This document shows, one piece after another, positions 53,743 through 62,854 of a stretch of 64,000 nucleotides of DNA (its first letter is position 1; each line of letters starts with the position of its first letter). This DNA is from Klebsiella oxytoca NBRC 105695 (GTDB lineage: Bacteria > Pseudomonadota > Gammaproteobacteria > Enterobacterales > Enterobacteriaceae), in contig NZ_BCZK01000008.1 of assembly GCF_001598695.1 (NCBI RefSeq), forward strand, positions 1 to 64,000, written 5' to 3'. A program made the position numbers and the translations under genes. Below the pieces are notes generated by a model that saw nothing but the letters and a program-made list of their open reading frames with translations, was not told the origin of the DNA and ran no database searches.

Positions 53743-54129
53743 ACATATCGTCTCCTACTCCGTTAAATATGATTCTCAATAAATGAAGGAGTTCAAAGGC
53801 ATGCTCAGTTCACTAGAACACGCTTGCCGGTGTGCAGTGGTCAACTTAACTTGGCCACCGCTTTATATTTTTTCCAGTATTGGTTTTCCGATTCGTTTGG
53901 CGGTAACCCACCGTTATTTTAATGCGGTCTGAGCGCACTGTAATATCCGACGATATAGTCCGTTATTGCATGGGCTGCGTCGCTGAAGCTTATATAATCA
54001 GTTACGGGTAACACCTCTTTTCAGGTGGCCAAAACCAGTGTGCTATTATAAAAACACCGATGGAACGCTACTTTGAACCTACTGAAAAAACACCACACTC
54101 CGATACCGTTCACGCAACCTACTGCCATC
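53743..54129. other. Region downstream of the PLD-like gene with IS3 remnant
   Basis: Nothing intact is encoded. The IS3 OrfB tail remnant at 53841-53987 occupies the middle, and the right part precedes the convergent end of the gene at 54130. Confidence 0.5.
53841..53987 (-). pseudogene. IS3-family transposase (OrfB) C-terminal remnant
   Basis: The minus strand reads DYIVGYYSALRPH, a stop, then NNGGLPPNESENQYWKKYK and KAVAKLS with the natural stop. This is the end of an IS3-group OrfB (RPHRYNGGLxPxESE). The in-frame TAA shows decay. It is the opposite orientation to the remnant at 38365, on the other side of BREX. Confidence 0.7.
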
Positions 54130-55842
54130 TTATTTTTCATATAGCATAACTGCTCCATACCTATGATTAATAAGTGACAGGGGCAGGAACTCTTTTAAAT
54201 AATGCATCGAATCAAATGAATTTATGCCTTGACTAAAGAATGTGTAATCGGAAAATTTAGTTTTCCTAATATTTATTTTGCCAAAGTGATCCGTATGAGG
54301 CAGCCATTTATAGCTAGCGAAAAAATCATATACCTCTTGAAGTGATTCACTCATCTCTACTATTTTAGTGAATACTCTTTTGGGAAGGATAATGATATCT
54401 GTATCAGATTGCACACCTGTAAACCCATCTAAGATAACCACTCCCTTAACGTTCCATTCACTCAAATCTTTAATACTACAACATCCCATTCGCAAGATGT
54501 GTTTTTTATGTTTATTTGCAGCGTTAACTTTTTTCTGAGCCTGCTCTACTTTTTCCATGCATACTTTTTGTCGATTAAAAATTTCATTTGGATCACTAGG
54601 CTGCAACATCCACCGAAGTTCACAAATCAATATTGTTTTGGAGCTTTCATCCAAAAGAATCAGATCAATTTCACCACCTTCTTTTTTGGGAAGCATTAAA
54701 TTTGTTAGAGGTGTAAATTTACCATTAATTTTACTGAGAATATTTTTGGTCATTTCAACTTCAAATAAATGACTTATTTTATTGAATCCTTTTTCATCAA
54801 TTCTACTATGAAGAGTCAACGCATTTCGGTCAAAGTTTGATGTAATTACGAGGTAATTAGGTATGACATACTCATTTCCTACGTCAATAAGAGGTTGCAA
54901 AGCCGGATCTGGGGATTTGACATTTTTTCCATAGGTCAGGAATTCGGTAATTTTTTCAATTGTCTCATTTGATAGACCTGAATATTTTGAGATATTCTCC
55001 TTGAACAGGGATTTCTTTATTCTTAATACTCTTTGCTCTAACCCTCCCCCTTTTATTTCATGAATCCTGCTATTAAACAGTACAGCAACAGTATGATGAA
55101 TACATATGCAAATTAAAGAACGAAAATACGCTCTAAACTCCGATAGGGAAAAACAAGAGAATATCCATCTCTCATCAACCGGAACGTAAAACGGGGCTAT
55201 TTGGCTGTCCAAGTAGCACATGAGTTTTTGGCTGTGAGGATAATTTATCAACTCACCTTCGAAATGAGCATCTGACATTATTTCTTGAATTAAGCCATCA
55301 TCAAAATCAAGAAACATTAGTTCATATAAGACTTGAAATGCTGATTTTCCTACAAGGGATGGTTCAAAAGATAAGTGGTGGTGGAGAATGGAGTACTCCA
55401 AATCAATTTTATTATAACTGAAGTGTATCTCGTCATTTTGCTGCATAGCATTTGTTAATTTTTTATGAAGTGATATAAATAGGGTGCAAATATGGCTATA
55501 ATCACAAGATGCTCTGTAAACCTTTAATAATTGAGTGTAAACCTCTGGGGAAATAATCTCATCATAAACACATATATGACTATCAAAACACTGTTTATCT
55601 ATTTCAGACAGCATATGCTTTATAGCAATTTTATTATTCTCAAATAACTCATTTATCCAGAGCAAGTGACTCGAGGTTGCTTTACCAAATCCTTTTTTAT
55701 ATAAGTCATTCATTGCGAAAAAGAGCGTATCTTCCGAGACGGTAAGTGCTCGCCAAATTGCCAATCCTTTTATATCGGTTGTAAGATCAAGTGATTTGTA
55801 GAATAAATCAACTTCATTCTCAATTTGCTGAATGCTTTTCAT
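54130..55842 (-). CDS. Large protein of unknown function with a nuclease-like motif
   Basis: I do not recognise this 570-residue protein. The first 370 residues are helical, with many aromatic residues (NKIDLEYSILHHHLSFEPSL, FFAMNDLYKKGFGKA). Near residues 384-405 it has KEGGEIDLILLD followed by KTILICELRWMLQPSD. This spacing of Glu/Asp and Glu-Leu-Arg resembles the PD-(D/E)xK core with arginine in place of lysine, so it may be a nuclease or a decayed one. KRVFTKIVEM and the NIRKTKFSDYTFFSQG tail are unassigned. It is AT-rich throughout, lies convergent to the BREX block, and is the last cargo gene before the integrase. Confidence 0.5.
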   Translation of the reverse strand: MKSIQQIENEVDLFYKSLDLTTDIKGLAIWRALTVSEDTLFFAMNDLYKKGFGKATSSHLLWINELFENNKIAIKHMLSEIDKQCFDSHICVYDEIISPEVYTQLLKVYRASCDYSHICTLFISLHKKLTNAMQQNDEIHFSYNKIDLEYSILHHHLSFEPSLVGKSAFQVLYELMFLDFDDGLIQEIMSDAHFEGELINYPHSQKLMCYLDSQIAPFYVPVDERWIFSCFSLSEFRAYFRSLICICIHHTVAVLFNSRIHEIKGGGLEQRVLRIKKSLFKENISKYSGLSNETIEKITEFLTYGKNVKSPDPALQPLIDVGNEYVIPNYLVITSNFDRNALTLHSRIDEKGFNKISHLFEVEMTKNILSKINGKFTPLTNLMLPKKEGGEIDLILLDESSKTILICELRWMLQPSDPNEIFNRQKVCMEKVEQAQKKVNAANKHKKHILRMGCCSIKDLSEWNVKGVVILDGFTGVQSDTDIIILPKRVFTKIVEMSESLQEVYDFFASYKWLPHTDHFGKINIRKTKFSDYTFFSQGINSFDSMHYLKEFLPLSLINHRYGAVMLYEK

Positions 55843-56212
55843 ATACTATCCTTATTATCTGATTGCTCTGGATAAAATAACCTATATTTCAGTGTAAGTA
55901 AATGCAGGGTGTTGTACGAGCAGTGAACTAAATAGCTGCATCTAATAAATATCAGGATGTTTATGAATACCGCTTCACCTTTCCTTGGCAACAAACATGG
56001 GTTAACGACAGTGGAGCGGCATTATGCACAGCTATTTAGATTCAAGTACTAAACCACATATGCCATCCAAGTTTTTTATAGACACTGTAGCATTGAGTTC
56101 TTTTATATTGTCAGAGAACACCTTCATTATCGAATCCTTAAATAAATTATTACTACCTTAAGTGGATAATAATAAGCCCCCCTCTTCTATTCAAAAAATT
56201 AATTCTTTTCAA
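55843..56212. other. AT-rich gap between the unknown large protein gene and the integrase gene
   Basis: A 370-bp region with stop codons in all frames and no supported gene. It presumably includes the promoter of the gene at 54130, which reads away from it. Confidence 0.5.
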
Positions 56213-57463
56213 TTATTTTTTTGCATAGTCAAACGGGCTAACCCCCTTCTCCCTATTAGCATCCAGATAATCAGCCCACCACTGCAGCATCAACCTGCGC
56301 TCCCCCAGATGTTCCGCTTTATGGATGTAGGCAGCCCTAACAGAGCTACGCTCCTGATGGCTCATCTGCCGCTCTACCGCATCCCTCGACCATAGACCCG
56401 ATTCAATCAATGAGCTACAGGCCATCGTCCTGAATCCATGCCCACAGACCTCCGTTTTCGTGTCATAACCCATCACTCTCAGCGCCTTATTCACCGTGTT
56501 CTCACTCATCGGCTTACGCGGATCGTGATCGCCCACAAAAATCAGTTCTCGATTCCCATTCATGCTTTTTATCTTTTCCAAAATGGCGAGAGCCTGCCGC
56601 GACAAAGGTACAAGATGAGGAGTCCGCATCTTTGAACCACGCTGAGAATGCTTGACTCCTTCCAGTGGCTCACGCTCGCCCGGAATCGTCCACATAGCCG
56701 TTTCAAAATCTACTTCTGACCAGCGGGCAAAACGCAGCTCGCTTGAACGGATAAAAACCAACAAAGTGAGTTCAACAGCCAATCGGGTTAACGGCCTGCC
56801 GGAGTAATGATCAATGCGATGAAGTAATTCAGGAATGCGATTAAGTTCTAACGCAGCGCGATGTTGCCGCTTTGCTGTAGCAACCGCTCCAGCGATCTCC
56901 TGCGCGGGGTTGTAGTCGATTAAGCCGCTCTGAACGGCAAAGCGCATAATCGCGGTAGTCCGCTGCTGTAAACGGGCGGCGACTTCAAGTCGCCCGGATG
57001 ACTCGACAGCTTTAATGGGTACAAGAAGATCCCGAGTCTTAAGTTCCGCAATGTTCCGCTTACCGATAGCAGCAAAGAGATTATCTTCGAGGCTTTTCAA
57101 TACACGAGCGCTATGTGATGCAGACCACTTCTGATTGCTGGCGTGCCAGTCTCTGGCAACCACTTCAAACGTTATCGCCTCTTGCTCCTGCTCTACCTTA
57201 ACGGCTTTCTTGTTCTCACTGGGATCGACGCCATTAGCTATTAGCTTACGGGCTTCATCCCGGCGACCCCTGGCATCGGCCAGCGAGACTTCAGGGTATT
57301 TCCCCAGCGCCAGCATCTTCTCCTTACCGCCAAAACGATAACGAAGCCGCCAGTATTTGGAGCCGTTAGGGTGAACCAGCAAAACCATGCCTTCACCGTC
57401 AGTTAGTTTGTAGGCTTTTGCTTCAGGCTTTGCCGAACGAACCTTCACATCACTCAGAGCCAT
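56213..57463 (-). CDS. P4-type tyrosine recombinase (island integrase)
   Basis: This 416-residue integrase has the N-terminal DUF4102 arm-binding domain (MALSDVKVRSAKPEAKAYKL, then YWRLRYRFGGKEKMLALGKY). A core-binding helix bundle follows, then the catalytic domain with Arg in FIRSSELRFARWSEVD, His-x-x-Arg in CGHGFRTMACSSL, and the tyrosine in RAAYIHKAEHL. It recombines the island into the leuX 3' end. The start at 57463 matches the family and has AAGGAT upstream; an open upstream extension to 57499 is not needed. It is transcribed away from leuX, as usual for leuX integrases. Confidence 0.92.
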   Translation of the reverse strand: MALSDVKVRSAKPEAKAYKLTDGEGMVLLVHPNGSKYWRLRYRFGGKEKMLALGKYPEVSLADARGRRDEARKLIANGVDPSENKKAVKVEQEQEAITFEVVARDWHASNQKWSASHSARVLKSLEDNLFAAIGKRNIAELKTRDLLVPIKAVESSGRLEVAARLQQRTTAIMRFAVQSGLIDYNPAQEIAGAVATAKRQHRAALELNRIPELLHRIDHYSGRPLTRLAVELTLLVFIRSSELRFARWSEVDFETAMWTIPGEREPLEGVKHSQRGSKMRTPHLVPLSRQALAILEKIKSMNGNRELIFVGDHDPRKPMSENTVNKALRVMGYDTKTEVCGHGFRTMACSSLIESGLWSRDAVERQMSHQERSSVRAAYIHKAEHLGERRLMLQWWADYLDANREKGVSPFDYAKK

Positions 57464-57518
57464 GATAAGTATCCTTTCAAGGTTTCTGTGTGGGTACAAA
57501 CATTATCGAACCGGGATA

Positions 57519-57538
57519 TACCCGCAGTTGTACCCGCA
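57519..57538. promoter_or_regulatory. Probable integrase arm-type site, right end
   Basis: TACCCGCAGTTGTACCCGCA repeats the left-end motif (19519-19538) with two differences. A further inverted TGTGGGTACAAA-like copy lies at 57487-57500. It lies between the integrase start and leuX. Confidence 0.55.
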
Positions 57539-57661
57539 TCAGTAAGTTGATGTAGATTGAATCAGGTTGACTTAGGTTGAGTGAAAAAGCGAGGAAAGCC
57601 TTGCGGATACTGGATTTCAGGCACAAAAAAAGACGTCCGTTGACGTCTATTGATGTTCCGA

Positions 57662-57746
57662 TGGTGCCGAAGGCCGGACTCGAACCGGCACGTATTTCTA
57701 CGGTTGATTTTGAATCAACTGCGTCTACCGATTTCGCCACTCCGGC
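57662..57746 (-). tRNA. leuX: tRNA-Leu (anticodon CAA), leuX
   Basis: This 85-nt class II tRNA on the minus strand starts GCCGGAGTGGCGAAATCGG. Its anticodon loop TTCAAAA sits within GTTGATTCAAAATCAAC, giving anticodon CAA. A long variable arm (CGTAGAAATACG) is typical of leucine tRNAs, the T-arm is GGTTCGAGTCC, and the 3' end is CTTCGGCACCA with encoded CCA. It matches E. coli leuX except that position 5 of the acceptor now makes a G-T pair (GCCGG vs GCCGA), perhaps because the island supplies the 3' half. The 3' part doubles as the right attachment repeat. Confidence 0.95.
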
Positions 57747-57980
57747 ACGGAAAGGATACGGAAAACGTTCTGGATTATACCTGTCATACGCTGCCATGCA
57801 AGCAACGTTGCATTCACCTGCCACCAAGTGATGAATTTTTCATCGGCTCAGTGGGTTAGCCTCTTCAGGGCACATTTTTCCCTCCTCTATACCCCTCCTT
57901 CCCCCCTCCTTCTGCCAAGCGTCCCCTCGCCCCATGCTCTACACTTCCTTCTTAACTACGCCAAACCCAAGGAAACTGTC

Positions 57981-59000
57981 ATGAGCACTATTAAAAGTTA
58001 CGCCGCCAAAGAAGCGGGCGCCGATCTGTCGCTGTGGGAGTACGATGCCGGCGACCTTAAGCCGGAAGATGTCGAAGTGCAGGTGGAGTACTGCGGGATC
58101 TGCCACTCCGACCTGTCGATGATCGACAACGAATGGGGCATGTCGAGCTATCCGCTGGTGGCCGGTCACGAGGTGATTGGCCGGGTGGCGGCGCTGGGCA
58201 GCGCGGCGCAGGATAAAGGGCTGAAGGTTGGTCAGAAGGTCGGCATTGGCTGGACAGCGCGCAGCTGCGGCCACTGCGACGCCTGTATCAGCGGCAACCA
58301 CGTGAACTGTCTGGAAGGCTCGGTGCCCACCATCATCAACCGCGGCGGCTTCGCCGATAAGCTGCGCGCCGACTGGCAATGGGTGATCCCGCTGCCGGAA
58401 AACGTCGATCTTGAATCCGCCGGGCCGATGCTCTGCGGCGGCATCACGGTCTTCAAACCGCTGCTGATGCATCACGTCACGGCGAACAGCCGCGTCGGCG
58501 TCATCGGCATTGGCGGCCTCGGCCATATCGCCATCAAGCTGCTGCACGCGATGGGCGCGGAAGTCACCGCCTTTAGCTCTAACCCGGCGAAAGAGCAGGA
58601 AGTACTGGCAATGGGCGCCGATCGCGTGGTGAACAGCCGCGATCCCGAAGCCTTAAAGGCGCTGGCCGGCCAGTTCGACCTGATTATCAACACCGTCGCC
58701 GTCGACCTCGACTGGCAGCCGTACTTTGAAGCGCTGGCGTACGGCGGCAACTTCCACACCGTCGGTGCGGTAATGAAGCCGTTCCCGGTCCCCGCTTTTA
58801 CCCTGATTGGCGGCGACCGCAGCATCTCCGGCTCGGCCACCGGCAACCCGTCCGAGCTGCGCAAGCTGATGAAATTTGCCGGACGCAGCAAAGTCGCGCC
58901 AACCACCGAGCTGTTCCCGATGTCGCAGATCAACGAGGCGCTGAAGCACGTTCGCGAGGGCAAGGCCCGCTACCGCGTGGTGCTGAAAGCCGACTTCTGA
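57981..59000 (+). CDS. ahr: NADPH-dependent aldehyde reductase Ahr (YjgB)
   Basis: This 339-residue zinc-dependent medium-chain alcohol dehydrogenase of the YahK/YjgB group has the catalytic-zinc motif [11 protein letters not shown] near residue 37 with GHEVIGRV after it. The structural zinc cysteines lie in [16 protein letters not shown], and the nucleotide fold [20 protein letters not shown] near 178. Ahr reduces a broad range of aldehydes with NADPH. The start at 57981 follows AAGGAAACTGTC; an open frame to 57828 overlaps the tRNA promoter and is not used. It lies on the outer side of leuX exactly as in E. coli. Confidence 0.9.
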   Translation: MSTIKSYAAKEAGADLSLWEYDAGDLKPEDVEVQVEYCGICHSDLSMIDNEWGMSSYPLVAGHEVIGRVAALGSAAQDKGLKVGQKVGIGWTARSCGHCDACISGNHVNCLEGSVPTIINRGGFADKLRADWQWVIPLPENVDLESAGPMLCGGITVFKPLLMHHVTANSRVGVIGIGGLGHIAIKLLHAMGAEVTAFSSNPAKEQEVLAMGADRVVNSRDPEALKALAGQFDLIINTVAVDLDWQPYFEALAYGGNFHTVGAVMKPFPVPAFTLIGGDRSISGSATGNPSELRKLMKFAGRSKVAPTTELFPMSQINEALKHVREGKARYRVVLKADF

Positions 59001-59018
59001 TCGTTCCTCATCATGCTT

Positions 59019-59084
59019 CAGGCCGCAGCCGCGCGGCCTGAACGCCACTGGCCGGGGTGATGCCGGGCGGCCCGTCTGCCCGGC
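59019..59084 (+). terminator. Tandem hairpins after ahr
   Basis: CAGGCCGC/GCGGCCTG (59019-59040) and GCCGGGC/GCCCGGC (59062-59084) are two GC-rich perfect stems in the gap after ahr. The second is followed by GCTTGTTTCC. They probably end the ahr transcript. Confidence 0.6.
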
Positions 59085-59106
59085 GCTTGTTTCCCTGGTC
59101 ATTAAA

Positions 59107-59124
59107 CCGTCATCTCCCCGCCAT
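59107..59124 (+). promoter_or_regulatory. Weak Pho-box-like sequence upstream of the ABC operon
   Basis: CCGTCAT-CTCC-CCGCCAT shows two 7-bp repeats with the Pho-box spacing (CTGTCAT-N4-CTGTCAT), with one and two mismatches. PhoB control would fit a glycerophosphodiester importer, as for E. coli ugp, but the match is marginal. Confidence 0.25.
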
Positions 59125-59190
59125 ACGTTTGCAGTCAATCCTTCTCACAATCCGGGCTTCTACAAACGCCTGAATGAGACGTCCGCCACC

Positions 59191-60063
59191 ATGAGAAAAA
59201 CCTGGCTTCCCTGGCTGATACTGTCGCCTTCCCTGCTGTTTTTATTACTGTTTACCTGGTTTCCCCTCGGGCGATCGATTTATGACAGCCTGTTCGATAC
59301 CCGCATGGTCAGCGACGGCGGCCAGTATGTCGGGCTGGAGAACTTTAGTCGTCTGTTCGCCGACAACGTCTTCTGGCAGTCGCTGGTGAATAACCTGCTT
59401 TATATCCTGCTGACGGTGGTACCGGGCGTGACCCTCGCCCTGCTGCTGGCGGTCGCCCTGACCGAGAATCACCGCGTCAACCGCTGGCTGCGCACCGCGT
59501 TCTTCTTCCCGATGATTATCCCGATGGTCAGCGCCGCCGCGCTGTGGCTGTTTATCTTTATGCCGGGCCTTGGCCTGCTCGACCACTATCTGGCGAAGCT
59601 GTTCGGCCCGATGAACAACAACTGGCTGGGGCGCAGCAATAGCGCGCTGCTGGCGCTGGCGCTGATTGGCGTGTGGAAGTTCGCCGGTTATTACATGCTG
59701 TTTTTCCTCGCCGGGCTGCAAAGCATTCCGGCCTCCACGCGCGAAGCGGCGATCATGGAAGGCGCCACCCGCACGCAGATATTCTTTAAGGTCACGCTGC
59801 CGCTGCTGCGCCCGACCCTGAGCTTTGTGATAACCACGGCGCTGATCTACTCCATCACCCAGATCGACCACGTGGCGGTGATGACCCGCGGCGGGCCGGA
59901 TAACGCCACGACAGTACTGCTCTACTACATCCAGAACCTCGCCTGGGACACCCATGATTTAGGTAAAGCTTCCGCCGCCACCTTCCTGACGCTGGCCGGG
60001 CTGTTTGCCTTCTCGCTGATTAACCTCAAACTGCTGGAGAAAGGAGCGCACTATGAGCGCTGA
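59191..60063 (+). CDS. ABC transporter permease (UgpA/MalF-like)
   Basis: This 290-residue inner-membrane permease has six predicted helices. The cytoplasmic coupling loop reads STREAAIMEGATRTQIFFKV, the EAA motif of carbohydrate-type importers (CUT1 family). NWLGRSNSALLALALIGVWK precedes it. It begins the operon of permease, permease, gpdQ, ATPase and binding protein, and overlaps the next gene by 11 bp. By context it forms a heterodimer with the next permease to import glycerophosphodiesters or a related phospho-compound. Confidence 0.85.
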   Translation: MRKTWLPWLILSPSLLFLLLFTWFPLGRSIYDSLFDTRMVSDGGQYVGLENFSRLFADNVFWQSLVNNLLYILLTVVPGVTLALLLAVALTENHRVNRWLRTAFFFPMIIPMVSAAALWLFIFMPGLGLLDHYLAKLFGPMNNNWLGRSNSALLALALIGVWKFAGYYMLFFLAGLQSIPASTREAAIMEGATRTQIFFKVTLPLLRPTLSFVITTALIYSITQIDHVAVMTRGGPDNATTVLLYYIQNLAWDTHDLGKASAATFLTLAGLFAFSLINLKLLEKGAHYER

Positions 60064-60940
60064 AATCTCGCCGCTGGCGCTGCGATCGCACAGCGCATCG
60101 CGCCCGCTCTGGCTGCGCCTGCGCCGCTCGCAGCCCTTTACGCTCACGGTATTAATGTGCTGCCTGGCGCTGCTGTGGATGAGCCCGTTTTTATGGATGC
60201 TGGCGACCTCGTTTAGCGCCACGACCTTCGGCGAGGATATGGCCTCCCTGCTGCCCCGTATGCCGCTGACGCTGGATAACTTTCGCGATGCCTGGGCCAG
60301 CGCCGACTGGCTGAGCCTCTACGCCAATACCCTTATCTTCACCTTCGGCACCTTCTTCGTGCAGCTGTTGACCATCACCACCGCCGGCTACGTCTTCGCC
60401 TGCCACGAGTTTCGCGGCAAGAAGACGCTGTTCCTGATGTTCCTCGTCCAGCTGATGATCATGCCGGTGGTGATGATGGTGCCGAACATGCTGACCCTGA
60501 AAACCTTCGGCCTGCTCAACACCCTCACCGGGGTGATGATGCCCTACTTCACCTCGGCGTTCGGCGTGTTCCTGATGCGTCAGGCGTTTCTGGCCATACC
60601 CAAAGAGCTGGAAGAGGCGGCGCTGATGGAGGGCTGTCGCTGGTGGCAGGTGCTGTTCCGCGTGCTGCTGCCGATGTCCTGGCCGTCGGTGCTGGCCTTC
60701 GCCACCGTCAGCATTACCTACCACTGGAACGAGTATCTGTGGCCGCTGATGATGCTGAACGACCCGGACAAACAGGTGCTGACCGTGGGGCTGGTCTCGT
60801 TCGCCATGGGCGCCGAATCCGGCGGTCAGTGGGGCATCATCGGCGCCGGCACGCTGATGGTCTGCCTGCCGCTGATGCTGGCGTTTATCCTCTTCCAGAA
60901 ACAGTTCCTGCGAAGCTTCGGCTTCTCCGGGATCAAATAA
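60053..60940 (+). CDS. ABC transporter permease (UgpE/MalG-like)
   Basis: This 295-residue second permease of the importer carries the EAA loop [20 protein letters not shown] (about 185-204) and the MalG-like end [19 protein letters not shown] hydrophilic N-terminus of about 25 residues ([19 protein letters not shown]) precedes the first helix. It overlaps the UgpA-like gene by 11 bp and is followed at 10 bp by gpdQ, with GGAGCTCTTC as ribosome binding site for the latter. Confidence 0.85.
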   Translation: MSAEISPLALRSHSASRPLWLRLRRSQPFTLTVLMCCLALLWMSPFLWMLATSFSATTFGEDMASLLPRMPLTLDNFRDAWASADWLSLYANTLIFTFGTFFVQLLTITTAGYVFACHEFRGKKTLFLMFLVQLMIMPVVMMVPNMLTLKTFGLLNTLTGVMMPYFTSAFGVFLMRQAFLAIPKELEEAALMEGCRWWQVLFRVLLPMSWPSVLAFATVSITYHWNEYLWPLMMLNDPDKQVLTVGLVSFAMGAESGGQWGIIGAGTLMVCLPLMLAFILFQKQFLRSFGFSGIK

Positions 60941-60950
60941 GGAGCTCTTC

Positions 60951-61775
60951 ATGCTGTTAGCGCAAATTTCCGATACCCATTTCCGCAGCCGCGGCCAGAA
61001 GCTGTACGGCTTTATTGACGTCAACGCCGCCAATGCCGACGTCGTCTCCCAGTTGAACGCCCTGCAGGAGCGTCCGGACGCGGTGGTGGTGAGCGGCGAT
61101 ATCGTCAACTGCGGCCGCCCGGAAGAGTATGAGGTCGCCCGCCAGATCCTCGGCAGCCTGAACTATCCGCTGTATCTCATTCCCGGCAACCACGACGATA
61201 AAGCGCTGTTTCTGGAGTACCTGCATCCGCTGTGCCCGCAGCTCGGCCGCGACGCGCAAAACATGCACTACGCGGTAGACAATTTTGCCACTCGCCTGCT
61301 GTTTATCGACTCCAGCCGGGCGGGTACGTCGAAAGGCTGGCTGACCGAGGAAACCATCAAGTGGCTGGAAGCCCAGCTGTTTGATGGTGGCGATAAACCG
61401 GCGACGGTATTTATGCATCATCCGCCGCTGCCGCTGGGCAACGCGCAGATGGACCCTATCGCCTGCGAAAACGGCCATCGTCTGCTGGCGCTGGTTGAGC
61501 GTTTCCCGTCGCTGACGCGCATTTTCTGCGGCCATAACCACAGCCTGACCATGACCCAGTATCGCCAGGCCATCATCTCCACCATCCCGGGAACCGTCCA
61601 CCAGGTACCCTACTTTTATGAAGATACCCGACCGTACTACGACCTCTCTCCGGCGTCGTGCCTGATGCATCGCCAGGTCGACGAGCAGTGGGTGAGCTAT
61701 CAGCATCCTCTGACCCACTACGCCGGCCCCTGGATGTACGACGAAAATATCAGCTGCCCAACGGAAGATTGCTAA
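60951..61775 (+). CDS. gpdQ: Glycerophosphodiesterase GpdQ (binuclear metallophosphoesterase)
   Basis: This 274-residue protein is, by memory, nearly identical to GpdQ of Enterobacter (Klebsiella) aerogenes, the crystallised glycerophosphodiesterase. Metal ligands stand in place: Asp8 and His10 (ISDTHF), Asp50 (VSGDIVN), Asn80 (GNHDD), His156 (FMHHPPLP), His195 and His197 (CGHNHSLT). It splits glycerophosphodiesters such as glycerophosphoethanolamine into glycerol-3-phosphate and an alcohol, and accepts many phosphodiesters. No signal peptide, so it acts in the cytoplasm on imported substrate. It is embedded between permease and ATPase genes, which makes import plus hydrolysis a coupled pathway. 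Confidence 0.92.
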   Translation: MLLAQISDTHFRSRGQKLYGFIDVNAANADVVSQLNALQERPDAVVVSGDIVNCGRPEEYEVARQILGSLNYPLYLIPGNHDDKALFLEYLHPLCPQLGRDAQNMHYAVDNFATRLLFIDSSRAGTSKGWLTEETIKWLEAQLFDGGDKPATVFMHHPPLPLGNAQMDPIACENGHRLLALVERFPSLTRIFCGHNHSLTMTQYRQAIISTIPGTVHQVPYFYEDTRPYYDLSPASCLMHRQVDEQWVSYQHPLTHYAGPWMYDENISCPTEDC

Positions 61776-61780
61776 ACGCC

Positions 61781-62854
61781 ATGCTTAGTCTGCAAAACAT
61801 CAGTAAACAGTTTGACGGTAAACCGGCCCTCAGCGCCCTGTCGCTGGATATCCGCGAAGGGGAATTCGTGGTGCTGGTGGGCCCGTCCGGCTGTGGTAAA
61901 AGCACCCTGCTGCGCCTGCTCGCCGGGCTGGAGCCGGTCAGCGAGGGGGAGATCTGGCTGCACGATGAGAACATCACCGACATGTCGCCCAGAGCGCGTA
62001 ATTTCGCGATGATCTTCCAGAACTATGCGCTGTTTCCGCACCTGTCGGTGCGCGACAACATCACCTTCGGCATGAAGGTGCGCAAAGAGGAGAAGGCCAG
62101 CTGGCAGCCCCGGGTGGATAAAGTCGCGCAGATGCTGCAGCTGGATACCCTGCTCGATCGCAAACCGGCGAAGCTCTCCGGCGGCCAGCGGCAGCGGGTG
62201 GCGATGGCGCGGGCGATTGTGCGCAATCCGCGCCTGTTCCTGATGGATGAGCCGCTCTCCAACCTCGACGCCCGCCTGCGTAGCGAAGTGCGCGACAGCA
62301 TTATGGACCTCCACCAGCAGCTCAGAACCAGCACCGTCTACGTCACCCATGACCAGACGGAAGCGATGTCGATGGCCGACCGCATCGTGGTGATGAACGG
62401 CGGCCACGTACAGCAGGTCGGGCGACCGGAGTATCTGTACGCCAACCCGGCCAACCTGTTTGTCGCCGGGTTTATCGGATCTCCGGCGATGAATCTGCTC
62501 TCGCTGCCCTGCGCTGATGGTGAGGTATTACTGGGTGAGCTGCGCTATCCGCTGCCGCCGCGCTACCGTGAAGAATCCCGAGTGTGGTTAGGCATTCGCC
62601 CGGAACATATCAGCGACCGCGTGGAGGAGAGCCATCTGCGCCTGCCCGCCACCGTGCTGCAACGAGAACTGATGGGAGCCGATTATTTGCTCCACGTCAG
62701 CACCCCCGCCGGCACCTTACGCTTTAGCCGTCGCCATCGCGGCGCGGTGCCGGAGAAAGGCGATTCGCTGATCCTCGGCTTTTCACCTGCCGATGTGCAT
62801 CTTTTTCATGCTGAGAAACAGCATAATTTACTGATGGAGACAGACCATGTTTAA
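61781..62854 (+). CDS. ABC transporter ATP-binding protein (UgpC/MalK-like)
   Basis: This 357-residue ATPase has the Walker [10 protein letters not shown] (about 37-45), Q-loop [12 protein letters not shown], signature [15 protein letters not shown] and Walker [14 protein letters not shown], with the His-loop [14 protein letters not shown]-terminal OB-type TOBE domain ([14 protein letters not shown]) follows, as in MalK and UgpC. The start at 61781 matches the family N-terminus [13 protein letters not shown] and lies 5 bp after gpdQ; an open extension to 61658 overlaps gpdQ and is rejected. It overlaps the binding-protein gene by 8 bp. Confidence 0.9.
   Translation: MLSLQNISKQFDGKPALSALSLDIREGEFVVLVGPSGCGKSTLLRLLAGLEPVSEGEIWLHDENITDMSPRARNFAMIFQNYALFPHLSVRDNITFGMKVRKEEKASWQPRVDKVAQMLQLDTLLDRKPAKLSGGQRQRVAMARAIVRNPRLFLMDEPLSNLDARLRSEVRDSIMDLHQQLRTSTVYVTHDQTEAMSMADRIVVMNGGHVQQVGRPEYLYANPANLFVAGFIGSPAMNLLSLPCADGEVLLGELRYPLPPRYREESRVWLGIRPEHISDRVEESHLRLPATVLQRELMGADYLLHVSTPAGTLRFSRRHRGAVPEKGDSLILGFSPADVHLFHAEKQHNLLMETDHV

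Larger units (their letters stand above)
19442..57684. mobile_element. Genomic island integrated at leuX (about 38 kb), defence-rich
   Basis: The island runs from a partial copy of the leuX 3' end at 19442-19463 to leuX itself at 57662-57746, with a P4-type integrase next to the tRNA. Both ends carry a nearly identical 20-bp TACCCGCA-type motif just inside the repeats, as expected for integrase arm sites. Content is mosaic: Mrr-like endonuclease, CP4-57-like block, AT-rich defence-like genes, an IS630 element, P4-like accessory genes and a type 1 BREX system. No conjugation or structural phage genes are present, so it would be mobilised by helper functions if at all. leuX is a classic island hotspot, and ahr on its outer side matches E. 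coli. Confidence 0.88.

Noticed and set aside
57828..57980. 51-residue N-terminal extension of Ahr
   Set aside because: It runs through the leuX promoter side and a C/T-rich stretch; [13 protein letters not shown] at 57981 is the family start with a ribosome binding site.
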